64,000 nucleotides of DNA, taken from Fulvitalea axinellae (GTDB taxonomy: Bacteria; Bacteroidota; Bacteroidia; Cytophagales; Cyclobacteriaceae). The notes under the pieces are model-generated. The model was not told where the DNA came from. It saw only the letters and a list, made by a program, of their open reading frames with translations, and did not search any database. This document shows, in pieces, positions 18,186 through 26,302 of the stretch. The stretch lies in the NCBI RefSeq assembly GCF_036492835.1, contig NZ_AP025314.1, forward strand, positions 806,001 to 870,000, given 5' to 3'. Within the stretch, counting starts at the first letter, position 1, and every line of letters starts with the position of its first letter. The position numbers and the translations under genes were made by a program.

Positions 18186-20453
18186 ATGCGTAGACTGTTA
18201 TTGGGTATCGCGGTATTTTTCATTACTCTCAACGGCCTTTGGGCACAGAATGCCAAGGTCGATCGAAAAATCCGGGATCTGTTGGGTAAAATGACGCTTG
18301 AGGAGAAAATCGGGCAGATGACCCAAGTGAATTATTCGGAGATAGGGGAGAAAGGCTGGGCCGGAGGAATGCCGGCGCGGGACAAGCTCCGCAAGGCTTT
18401 GCTGGAATACCATGTGGGCTCTATCCTGAACACTCCCGGCGAGGGCGCCGACGCGGTCATGTGGCGGGAGGTAATCCGCAAGATTCAGGAAATGGCCGTA
18501 ACCGAAACGCGTCTGAAAATTCCCGTAATCTACGGCGTGGATGCCATCCACGGGGTTTCTTATACCGCCAACTCCACTTTGTTTCCGCACAATATCGGCA
18601 CCGCCGCCGGACGCGATCCGGAGCTTGCCAAGAAGATAGCGCAGGTGACGGCGGCCGAGACGAGGGCCTCCGGTATTCGCTGGAATTTTGATCCCGTATT
18701 GGGTTTGGGGCGCCAACCGCTTTGGCCTCGTTTTGAGGAAACCTTCGGCGAGGACGTATTGCTGGTTACCGAAATGGGCCGGGCCACTATCGTGGGCTAC
18801 GAGGGCGACGGGCTGAAGAACCCTACCGCCGTGGCTTCTTGTATGAAACACTATATCGGCTACTCCGTTCCGCGCAACGGCAAGGACCGGACGGGCGCTT
18901 ATATTTCCGACATCGATTTGCGCGAGCGCTTTCTGCCACCGTTCAAGGCGGCCGTGGATGCGGGAGCCACTACGTTGATGGTCAACTCGGCGGCGATTAA
19001 CGATATTCCGGTCCACGCCGACAAGAAACTCCTCACCGACCTGCTTCGCGACGAGCTGGGCTTCGGGGGCTTGGTGGTGACGGATTGGGAAGATATCATC
19101 TACCTCAAGGACAAGCACCGCATGGCGAAGGACAACGTGCACGCCATTGCCTTGGCCATAAACGCCGGCGTGGATATGAGCATGGTGCCGATGCGCTACG
19201 TGGAGTTTTGCGAAGACCTGAAAAAGGCCGTGGATATGGGGCTTGTAAGCGAGGCGAGGATAGACGAGGCGGTAACCCGCGTGTTGCGGACAAAATTCAA
19301 GCTTGGCCTGTTCGATAATCCGTATCCGGAAAAGGGCGTGGAGGATAACTTCGGCAAGCCAGAGTACGCCGAGTTGGCTTTGGAAGCGGCGAGAGAGAGC
19401 GTTACGTTGCTGAAAAACGATACGCTTTTGGGCAATCCCGTTTTGCCTTTGGCCAAGGATATGAAAATCTTGGTGGCCGGTCCTGCGTCCAACAGTTTGG
19501 CGGCGCTTCACGGCAGTTGGTCATATACCCACTGGGGCGCCAAGGAAAACCTGTATTCGAAGGCTACGCTGACGCTAAAAGAGGCGATTGAAAAGAAAGT
19601 GGGGAAAGAGAACGTGCTTTGCCAAGCCGTAACGGATTTCCATGCGCAGGCCAATACCGATCCGGCCACGGCGCTTAAGGGTATCGAGGGTGTGGACGCC
19701 GTGATCCTTTGCCTAGGCGAAGGCGGATACGCCGAAAAGGGAGGCGACATCAATGAGCTGGATCTTCCGGCCGAGCAGATAAGTTTGGCGAAGGTCGCCG
19801 CGCTTTATGGCAAACCGGTAGTGTTGGTATTGGCCGAAGGCCGTCCGAGAATAGTAAGGGAGATTGAGCCGGCCATGGCTGCGGTGCTGGACGCTTACCG
19901 TCCGGGTTCAAAAGGCGCCGACGCCGTGGCGGATATTCTCTTCGGTGACCATAACCCTTCGGGCATTCTGCCTTTCAGCTATCCGAAATACTCTGGCAAT
20001 ATCACTACTTACGACGGCAAGTTCGATACCGTGTCGCCACGCTACGGCGGTAAGCCCCGTGACGTTCAGTGGGACTTTGGCCATGGGCTTAGCTATGGCA
20101 AGTTTGAGCTGTCGGAATTAAAGCTGAACAGCAACAGTATCCGTGGAGGACAGAAGTTGACCGTTAGCGTAAAAGTGACCAACACCGGACAAATGGACGG
20201 CAAGAAAACCGTGGAGCTTTATACCCGCGACCTGTGGGCGTCTGTGGCGCCGGACTGGAAGCGTTTGCGCAAATTCAAGAAGATAGTCTTGAAGGCCGGC
20301 GAGAGCCAAACGGTCAGTTTTGTTATTGACCGCAATGATCTTTCGTTCGTTAACCGTGATTTGAAGCGTGTAACCGAGGACGGTGATTTTGAGGTTATGG
20401 TTGGTGGGATGACTGAGAAGTTTACTTATCAGAATTCTGGTAAGAGGCTTTGA
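18186..20453 (+). CDS. bglX: Family GH3 beta-glucosidase
   Basis: A 755-residue secreted enzyme that releases terminal beta-linked glucose (or xylose) from oligosaccharides. Signal peptide 1-20 ends in LWAQ. The GH3 N-domain (about 30-375) carries the nucleophile Asp300 in GLVVTDWED and substrate-site runs YGVDAIHG and KHYIGY. The GH3 C-domain spans about 405-620. A fibronectin III-like domain closes the protein (about 660-745, VTNTGQMDGKKTVELY). Length and order match periplasmic BglX. It is a single-gene unit with a strong terminator and is bracketed by two inverted copies of a hairpin repeat. Confidence 0.93.
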   Translation: MRRLLLGIAVFFITLNGLWAQNAKVDRKIRDLLGKMTLEEKIGQMTQVNYSEIGEKGWAGGMPARDKLRKALLEYHVGSILNTPGEGADAVMWREVIRKIQEMAVTETRLKIPVIYGVDAIHGVSYTANSTLFPHNIGTAAGRDPELAKKIAQVTAAETRASGIRWNFDPVLGLGRQPLWPRFEETFGEDVLLVTEMGRATIVGYEGDGLKNPTAVASCMKHYIGYSVPRNGKDRTGAYISDIDLRERFLPPFKAAVDAGATTLMVNSAAINDIPVHADKKLLTDLLRDELGFGGLVVTDWEDIIYLKDKHRMAKDNVHAIALAINAGVDMSMVPMRYVEFCEDLKKAVDMGLVSEARIDEAVTRVLRTKFKLGLFDNPYPEKGVEDNFGKPEYAELALEAARESVTLLKNDTLLGNPVLPLAKDMKILVAGPASNSLAALHGSWSYTHWGAKENLYSKATLTLKEAIEKKVGKENVLCQAVTDFHAQANTDPATALKGIEGVDAVILCLGEGGYAEKGGDINELDLPAEQISLAKVAALYGKPVVLVLAEGRPRIVREIEPAMAAVLDAYRPGSKGADAVADILFGDHNPSGILPFSYPKYSGNITTYDGKFDTVSPRYGGKPRDVQWDFGHGLSYGKFELSELKLNSNSIRGGQKLTVSVKVTNTGQMDGKKTVELYTRDLWASVAPDWKRLRKFKKIVLKAGESQTVSFVIDRNDLSFVNRDLKRVTEDGDFEVMVGGMTEKFTYQNSGKRL

Positions 20454-20466
20454 TTGAATAAAGAAA

Positions 20467-20502
20467 GGCCCCGGAGATGTCACGCATTTCCGGGGCCTTT
20501 TT
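20467..20502 (+). terminator. Intrinsic terminator after bglX
   Basis: GGCCCCGGA (20467-20475) pairs with TCCGGGGCC (20489-20497), followed by five T. Confidence 0.95.
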
Positions 20503-20581
20503 CGTTTAAACCTTTATGTGCTCTTAGGCAATTAGCGACATTAAAAGTGCCGTATTCCAAAACCACTTACAGTTAGCGTTT

Positions 20582-20630
20582 AACTAGCTCCGGTGTTACT
20601 TTTTCCGATGAAAAAGTAACCAAAAAATCT
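20582..20630 (+). repeat. Dispersed hairpin repeat, copy 2
   Basis: AGCTCCGGTGTTACTTTTT, loop, AAAAAGTAACCAAAAAATCT. It is nearly identical to the minus-strand element at 17891-17941 and in inverted orientation. The rest of the 20503-20816 gap shows no coding frame. Confidence 0.75.
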
Positions 20631-20816
20631 TTTTAAATACGGCTACAAATTTTTCTTCCATCCAAAAGCATTACGGTTATGGAAGAAAAATAAAGGCCTG
20701 AAATTAGTTTTTTGGAACGTATTGAAGTCTTAATGAATCGAATCCGTAAACGGTTAACTATACAGCGAGAGTGATTTCAAGCAGGTACATAATGTCGTCT
20801 TGAAAGTATAGGCTTT

Positions 20817-21860
20817 TTAGGAATTTCCGTTACCTGCAAACTCTTCCAGATAGGAATCGAAAGTCCTGTTGTGGAGGAACATATCCTGTTGATACGGGAT
20901 GTCCAATTTTTCCAATATGCGGGTAAGGTTAAACCCTACGGAATAAAAATATGTGCTTTGGACTCCATACATCCAGCTGTCTTGCCTAAGGGAATAATTC
21001 TTAAATCGGTTGGCCTTATACTTGCCGTCCAGCTTTGATAGGACCGGATGCTCGGGCTTGTTCTTTAAGGTCAGTTTGGTGCAGTATTCTATATAGCGCG
21101 CTGTACCTTCGGATCTGGAAAGGTTATCCTCCAGCTCGGCAATATCGATCCCGAACCGCGCTTTTATTTTCTCGATGCGGGCTTTTTTCAACTTCAGATA
21201 TTCGGAAATCCGCGTTTTGGCCTCGGCCTTTTGTTTATCGTTAAGGATGTCCAGCAGTAGGGCGTTTTCCTTTTTGAGGCTTTCTTTGAACCAAGCTTCG
21301 CGTTTGTAAAAATGCATCAGCGTATCGCGGTTGAAATGCTGTTTGCAGGCTACCTGCCTTTTTCGGAAGGCTTCGAAGTTGCGCTGGTATTGGTGAAACA
21401 TCTCGTGCACCACCATGGACGTCCATTCGTCCGTGTCTTTGACATCGGGAATAAACTTTTCGGTTAGCGTCACGTCGCTGAACATGGCCAAATGGTTTCT
21501 GTATTCCAAAGCGGAAGTGTCGCTGTCGTCGTAGGATACGTGCATATAGAAATCCGCCGTATCCAGTACGGAGGTGCTGGCTATCCGTAGTTCCGGGGTT
21601 TGTTTGCCGTGGGGTTTTAGCGCGATACGCTTTTTCAGCCTGTCATTGGCGTTAACCACGAAAAGCCCCTGCTTGGTATAATAGAGCATCGGGCCGAACA
21701 GGGGCTTCTGGCTAAAGCCCGCCCAATATTCCGAAGCGACCTCTTTTTTTATATCGATCAGGTAATGGATGCGGGCACTGGTCAAGTCCGTTTTCGGGCT
21801 GGCGAAAGCGCATAATAAAAGTAGAAGCGAGGCTATTGGCACAAGGGCGTTTCGTTTCAT
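20817..21860 (-). CDS. Secreted HExxH-type metallopeptidase-like protein
   Basis: A 347-residue protein when started at 21860, where a clear signal peptide begins (MKRNALVPIASLLLLLCAFA). His152 and His156 with Glu153 form VVHEMFHQYQ, the HExxH zinc-protease signature. A downstream run SRSEGTARYIEY could supply a third ligand (Glu), as in gluzincins. The segment between is helical and lysine-rich. I do not recognise the precise family; substrate is unknown. It stands alone between bglX and the two-component operon. Confidence 0.65.
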   Translation of the reverse strand: MKRNALVPIASLLLLLCAFASPKTDLTSARIHYLIDIKKEVASEYWAGFSQKPLFGPMLYYTKQGLFVVNANDRLKKRIALKPHGKQTPELRIASTSVLDTADFYMHVSYDDSDTSALEYRNHLAMFSDVTLTEKFIPDVKDTDEWTSMVVHEMFHQYQRNFEAFRKRQVACKQHFNRDTLMHFYKREAWFKESLKKENALLLDILNDKQKAEAKTRISEYLKLKKARIEKIKARFGIDIAELEDNLSRSEGTARYIEYCTKLTLKNKPEHPVLSKLDGKYKANRFKNYSLRQDSWMYGVQSTYFYSVGFNLTRILEKLDIPYQQDMFLHNRTFDSYLEEFAGNGNS

Positions 21861-22057
21861 ATTGAGAGTTGGTTTCGGATTATTTGACGCTAAAACCACA
21901 GCGAGTAGAAGTCCGCTATTTAGTTTTTTTGCGAATCAAATATATAAATATGAATACAAAACGACGTATGGGTCGTGTGTTTTAATCTTTTTTTAACCTT
22001 TATGGTGTTTTTATTGAAAAATAAAGCTTCGATTGTGCGGGAGGTGTGAAACGGAAG

Positions 22058-22741
22058 TCAATCCAATATGCCTTCTTTATAAGCCGCTCCCAAAGGCACG
22101 GTCCGTTTGCCCACCCGTACTTGGTTGCCTTCGATATACTCGATTTTTTCCAGAGGGATTACATACGATTTGTGCGCTCTGGCGAAACGTTCGGCGGGGA
22201 GTTTCGCTAACAGTGTTTTCAGGCGTTCGAACACTATTATGGTCCGTTCTTCCGTATGCACTTTCACGTAATCGCCGTAAGCTTCCAGCAGGTCGATGTC
22301 GGAGAAGTTGACTTTGTATAGCTTCTTGTCGGCTTTCAGGAAGATGTGTTCCAGCCCGTTTCGGGTTTCGCGTTCGCGGAACTCTTTCCATTCTCGGGCT
22401 TTGTTCACAGCCCTGACGAAGCGCTCGAAGGATACGGGCTTCGTGAGAAAATCCACGGCGTCGAGGTCGAAACCGTCCACGGCGAATTCGGGATAGGCCG
22501 TGATAAAGATCACCATGGGCGCCGTGCCCGAAAAACTGCGCACGAGGCTCAGCCCCGACATTTTCGGCATATTGATGTCGAGAAAAAGCAGGTCGACTTG
22601 TTCGTTTGACAGAAAGTCCTGCGCTTCGAAGGCGTCGGCGCGGGAGCCGGCGTATTCCAGCCAAGGCACGTCGGTTACGAATTTTTCCAGTACGTTCCGC
22701 GAGAGCGGTTCGTCGTCAACGATCAGGCATCGTAAGCTCAT
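22058..22741 (-). CDS. LytTR-family response regulator
   Basis: A 227-residue regulator. The receiver domain (1-120) has Asp9, Asp10, phosphoacceptor Asp55 (FLDINMP), Thr80 and Lys100, all in place. A LytTR DNA-binding domain follows (about 130-227, LFLKADKKLYKVNFSDIDLL, then YVKVHTEERTIIV and ARAHKSYVIPLEKI). Its start overlaps the end of the kinase gene by 26 bp, so the two are translationally coupled. It is the output of the three-gene operon that starts with the lipoprotein at 24490. Confidence 0.95.
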   Translation of the reverse strand: MSLRCLIVDDEPLSRNVLEKFVTDVPWLEYAGSRADAFEAQDFLSNEQVDLLFLDINMPKMSGLSLVRSFSGTAPMVIFITAYPEFAVDGFDLDAVDFLTKPVSFERFVRAVNKAREWKEFRERETRNGLEHIFLKADKKLYKVNFSDIDLLEAYGDYVKVHTEERTIIVFERLKTLLAKLPAERFARAHKSYVIPLEKIEYIEGNQVRVGKRTVPLGAAYKEGILD

Positions 22742-23786
22742 ATTCCGTCAGGTTAGGCAGGCGGAGCCGTACGGTAAAAGTATCGGCGTCGGAAATTTCC
22801 ATCGCGTAGGCGTCGCCGTAAAGCATATCCAGCCTTTTGCGGAGGTTTTCCAAGCCGATGCCGCCGTATTGTCGGTTTACGGCGCCGTCGGTTTTGCCTT
22901 TGTTGTTTTCTATCGAAAAATACAGTGTTTCGTCTTGCCGTTCCAAGCGTATCCGCAGAAAAGCGTCCGAAACGTCGCCTTTGATTCCGTGTTTGAAGGC
23001 GTTTTCCAGCAAGGGCAGAAATATCAGCGGCGCCACGTCGAAGCCTTTCGGATCTCCGTGTTTTTCGAAGCTTATTTCCGCCCGCCGGCAGTCGGCCCGC
23101 ATGCTCTGCAGGTCCAGGTAGTTTTCCGATTGCCGTAGCTCGTCGGCCAGGCTTACCTTCTCGCAGTCGGAATCGTAGAGCACGTAACGCAGCACGTCGG
23201 AGAGCTTGACGATTACGTCCGGCGCCTTTTCCGGATCGGTGATTACCAAGGAGTAGATTCCGTTCAGCGAGTTGAACAGAAAGTGTGGGTTCAGCTGAGA
23301 CTTGAGCGCGTTCAGCAGGTTTTCGGTATGGCGCTGTTCGCGTTCGGCCACTTCCTTTTCCAGCTTCCCGAGCCGGAACTGCGCTTTGGAAAACTTCAGC
23401 AAAGTGCCCAAACCAAGATACAGCACAAAGAAGCCGGCGATCTCCGTCCACTCGAAATAGGAGATAAAGTAAAAGCCCAGAAGGTCGGTGACGAATTCGA
23501 AAAAAGCCCAGTTCAGTCCCGTGCCGGCTAATGTAAGCACGATAATGCCTAGCGCATACGGGATATAGCGCTTCTTGTCGAACAGGTAGGGCAACAGCAG
23601 ACCGAAGTTGGCGTACACCGCCACGGCCAAGGTGGCGTGGAAGAGCGCAGCGTAGATATAGTCCACGGTATTCACGTAGGCCGAAGTCCTGAACAGTTGG
23701 CTGAACAGGACTATGGCGATACCCCAGAATAGCGTGTGTTGCAGTATTCTGGGGATGATTTTTTGGTTCTTTCCTCTGGTTTTCAT
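22716..23786 (-). CDS. LytS/YehU-type sensor histidine kinase
   Basis: A 356-residue kinase with four hydrophobic segments in residues 15-130, a short coiled coil (about 140-160), then a His_kinase domain. The phosphoacceptor is His168 in QLNPHFLFNSLNGIYS, and the ATP-binding N-box is LLENAFKHGI (Asn262). There is no extracellular sensor domain of note, so input probably comes through the membrane part or a partner protein. The gene overlaps the lipoprotein gene by four bases (ATGA) and the regulator gene by 26. Confidence 0.95.
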   Translation of the reverse strand: MKTRGKNQKIIPRILQHTLFWGIAIVLFSQLFRTSAYVNTVDYIYAALFHATLAVAVYANFGLLLPYLFDKKRYIPYALGIIVLTLAGTGLNWAFFEFVTDLLGFYFISYFEWTEIAGFFVLYLGLGTLLKFSKAQFRLGKLEKEVAEREQRHTENLLNALKSQLNPHFLFNSLNGIYSLVITDPEKAPDVIVKLSDVLRYVLYDSDCEKVSLADELRQSENYLDLQSMRADCRRAEISFEKHGDPKGFDVAPLIFLPLLENAFKHGIKGDVSDAFLRIRLERQDETLYFSIENNKGKTDGAVNRQYGGIGLENLRKRLDMLYGDAYAMEISDADTFTVRLRLPNLTEYELTMPDR

Positions 23787-24490
23787 CGTTTTCTGGGGAC
23801 CATCTCTAACGACTCTGGAACCCCGTCAAAAGCTTTGGGATCTTCACCGTATTTTCGGATAAATTTCTGTAGTTCTTCCGGTTTGGCCGTTAGCATAACG
23901 AGACTGTCTTGGCTACGAACCTCATGCCTTATCCGGATTTTGTTTTGCTGAATCAGTCTTAGTAGCCATTTTTGGGAGAACCACTCCAAAAACAAAGTAT
24001 CGGAATTGAAATACATCTTTGAGAAGGCATGTGATTTCATTTCCGCATTATCTACTAAATTGTAACCTTGTTCACCTGCTTTTTCCAAGGGGTAAAAATC
24101 AGCGTAATGCATTCCGTTTATCTTTACAAAACCGACTTTATATTTTTCCATATAGCAGGTGTTGGTTATCGTATCACACTTCAAGGATTCAATTTCACAA
24201 GGTGTCATTTGATGAGGATCGGGCACTACGTTTAGCGTAAAAGTGTACAGGTTTTTTTTATCTGTATTTTTATTGATACTAACATAAATATAAGGCTCTT
24301 CCCCATGATCATCGGGATTGTAAGTGTCTCCATCTCCATCAGTAATATCCCATTCGCCAATTATCTCGTCAAATTCCACAAGCGTATCCTTTGTGTAAAG
24401 CGGATAAAACGAAACCACCGAAGCCGAACATGCCGAAACGAATAAGGCCAACGTCCAAAGGGCTACTCTCTTTTTGCTGATCGTTTTCAT
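23783..24490 (-). CDS. Lipoprotein, first gene of the LytS/LytTR operon
   Basis: A 235-residue protein with lipobox FVSAC (Cys at about 21). The mature part is polar, with an Asp-rich stretch (GEWDITDGDGDTYNPDDHGEE) that could bind calcium and three cysteines (CEIESLKC, TCYMEKYK). I recognise no family. The ATGA overlap with the kinase start means it is co-translated with it, which makes it a candidate accessory sensor or a target of the same pathway. Confidence 0.7.
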   Translation of the reverse strand: MKTISKKRVALWTLALFVSACSASVVSFYPLYTKDTLVEFDEIIGEWDITDGDGDTYNPDDHGEEPYIYVSINKNTDKKNLYTFTLNVVPDPHQMTPCEIESLKCDTITNTCYMEKYKVGFVKINGMHYADFYPLEKAGEQGYNLVDNAEMKSHAFSKMYFNSDTLFLEWFSQKWLLRLIQQNKIRIRHEVRSQDSLVMLTAKPEELQKFIRKYGEDPKAFDGVPESLEMVPRKR

Positions 24491-24584
24491 GATTTTCCTG
24501 TTTGGTACGGTGGCAAATAAGCGAGAGCTTTTCGTTTGGGCAAAAAACTTCGGTGAACGTGGCGGTATTCTCGGTGAATGGGGA

Positions 24585-25253
24585 TTACGCGAAGTTCTCG
24601 GAGGTTTTTCGGGTTGCTTCCATCAGTTTTTGTTCCATAGACATAATCTTCCTGAGCATTACAACGGTGGCGAATATGGCTAATAAGATCATAAATTTTG
24701 AGACCATATCAGTATACTGCAAAGGCAAGGAAAAGATCGAAAGCAAGGGCAGGAGCAGGGATCCTAAAAAAGTGAACCACCATAATCTAAGCGTATTTTT
24801 AGGCTGTTGAGTTATGTGATTACTGTCTAGGTCTTGTATCCCAAGTTGTATTTTGTTCTAGATCTCTTTCATAATCTGGTAAGGATAGAAAAGATTTACA
24901 ATCGGAATAAAGTAACTCCATACTGACATCGCTACAGAGCTTTCAGTCTCCTGCCCGGTTCGTTTCAGATTTGCGTAGGCCCTTGCCATCCACATTAAAA
25001 AGCAAATGCAGTTAACAATAACCAGAGTATAGTTGAGTATTACGTTGAAGAATGTCCACGCCCATACTTTCCATAGTTCTGGCTGTTGCATCTCCACAAT
25101 CTCCCCGTTTAGCAAAGCGGTATGGTCTGAAAATCTTCCAAGTATAAAATGGATGGCAGTGTAAACTGCCAGAATGTAAAATACGATTAGGTTGATTTTT
25201 CCTCGATTTGAATTGTCCCGTAATGGGATTTTCACGCTATCTAAAATATCCAT
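24585..25253 (-). pseudogene. DUF4328-family membrane protein interrupted by one in-frame amber codon
   Basis: The frame begins at 25253 (MDILDSVKIPLRDNSNRGK) and meets TAG at 24858-24860 after 131 codons. It then continues in the same frame for 91 more codons to TAA at 24585-24587. The second part matches the tandem paralogue at 25352-26035: paralogue IMKEIWNDTQSAIQKLD versus here IMKEI-stop-NKIQLGIQDLD, and near the end LRKIMSMEQKLMEATRK versus VRKISNMESKLFEESKK. The stop sits exactly at the paralogue's Trp (TGG to TAG, one base). Hydrophobic segments flank the break. It is either a very recent nonsense mutation, a readthrough site or a sequencing error. Confidence 0.85.
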
Positions 25254-25351
25254 CAGACTTAAAAATTGGGTCCCCGCACTTCAATTAAAAGGTTGTGGCG
25301 CAAGTGGTAACGGCTGTAAACTTGCGCCAGCAGACTGCCGGAAACAATGCG

Positions 25352-26035
25352 TTAAGCGAAGTCGTCCGAAGCTTTTTTACTTTCCTCAAATAGTTTCGAT
25401 TCCATGTTCGAAATCTTCCGAACCATCAGGACTACCAATAGGGCATCGATCGCTGTCATGGTATGGATAAAAAGATCGGCTTGGGCTATAGTGGTCAACT
25501 CTTGTAAAGTAACACCTTCTGGAGACAGTCGAACAATGGCCGTTGACACGATATTACTGAATATATGGAATCCCCACCACCAGCCGACTAAGCTAGTTGA
25601 GATGTTCGGCGAGTAATCAGAGTCCAATTTCTGAATTGCTGATTGCGTGTCATTCCATATTTCTTTCATAATGGAATAGGGGCGGACCAGATTCACGAAC
25701 GGAATGAAAAAAGCCCAGATGGCCATGGTTTCCGAATATTCGAGATGTTTTACTCCCGCTCGGTGCAGGTTTCCGTAAGCGCGCCTAAACCAGTTTAGAA
25801 ACACAACGATAGAGACAATCATTAGCCCAAAGACAGCCAAGGCGATAATACTTTCTAGTACTTGAAAGGTTGCGGTCAGCTCATAATCTCCCGATTCAAA
25901 AACACCGATTAAAACAATAGAAAAAAAGAACTGGAATATGCTTACGGCTACAAAAATCATAAAAACGATGTTTACCGTTCTAGCCCTATTTGCGTTATCC
26001 TTGAGATTTGTTTTGATAAGGTCAAGTGTACTCAT
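25352..26035 (-). CDS. DUF4328-family integral membrane protein
   Basis: A 227-residue protein with about five or six hydrophobic segments and the family run RRAYGNLHRAG...WAFFIPFVNLVRPYSIMKEIWN. The C-terminal tail is charged and cytoplasmic-looking. It is a tandem duplicate of the interrupted gene immediately downstream (99-bp gap). DUF4328 function is unknown. It is divergent from the kinase-like gene. Confidence 0.85.
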   Translation of the reverse strand: MSTLDLIKTNLKDNANRARTVNIVFMIFVAVSIFQFFFSIVLIGVFESGDYELTATFQVLESIIALAVFGLMIVSIVVFLNWFRRAYGNLHRAGVKHLEYSETMAIWAFFIPFVNLVRPYSIMKEIWNDTQSAIQKLDSDYSPNISTSLVGWWWGFHIFSNIVSTAIVRLSPEGVTLQELTTIAQADLFIHTMTAIDALLVVLMVRKISNMESKLFEESKKASDDFA

Positions 26036-26302
26036 ATTTTGGGATTAGTATGTTTGATAAAAACTGAATTAAACATAGGAGGATTAAAAAGCATGAAGCT
26101 GAAAATAGTTAATCTGGTTGGAATAACCCGGAGTCTTGGGGGTGAAAAACGGAAACAAGCTTTTTTCGATTATATGACAATGTTGTGTTTAATGTAAAGC
26201 CTTTTACTTTTGATTTTTTTTAGCCTTGGTATAATTCGTATTTGTACCCACAACCTGCTGAGGCGAATGGGGTTACTCCTTTTATAATAATCTATAAGAA
26301 GT

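Noticed and set aside
24502..24810. A plus-strand 102-residue frame.
   Set aside because: It is the reverse of the DUF4328 pseudogene tail, which has clear homology on the minus strand.
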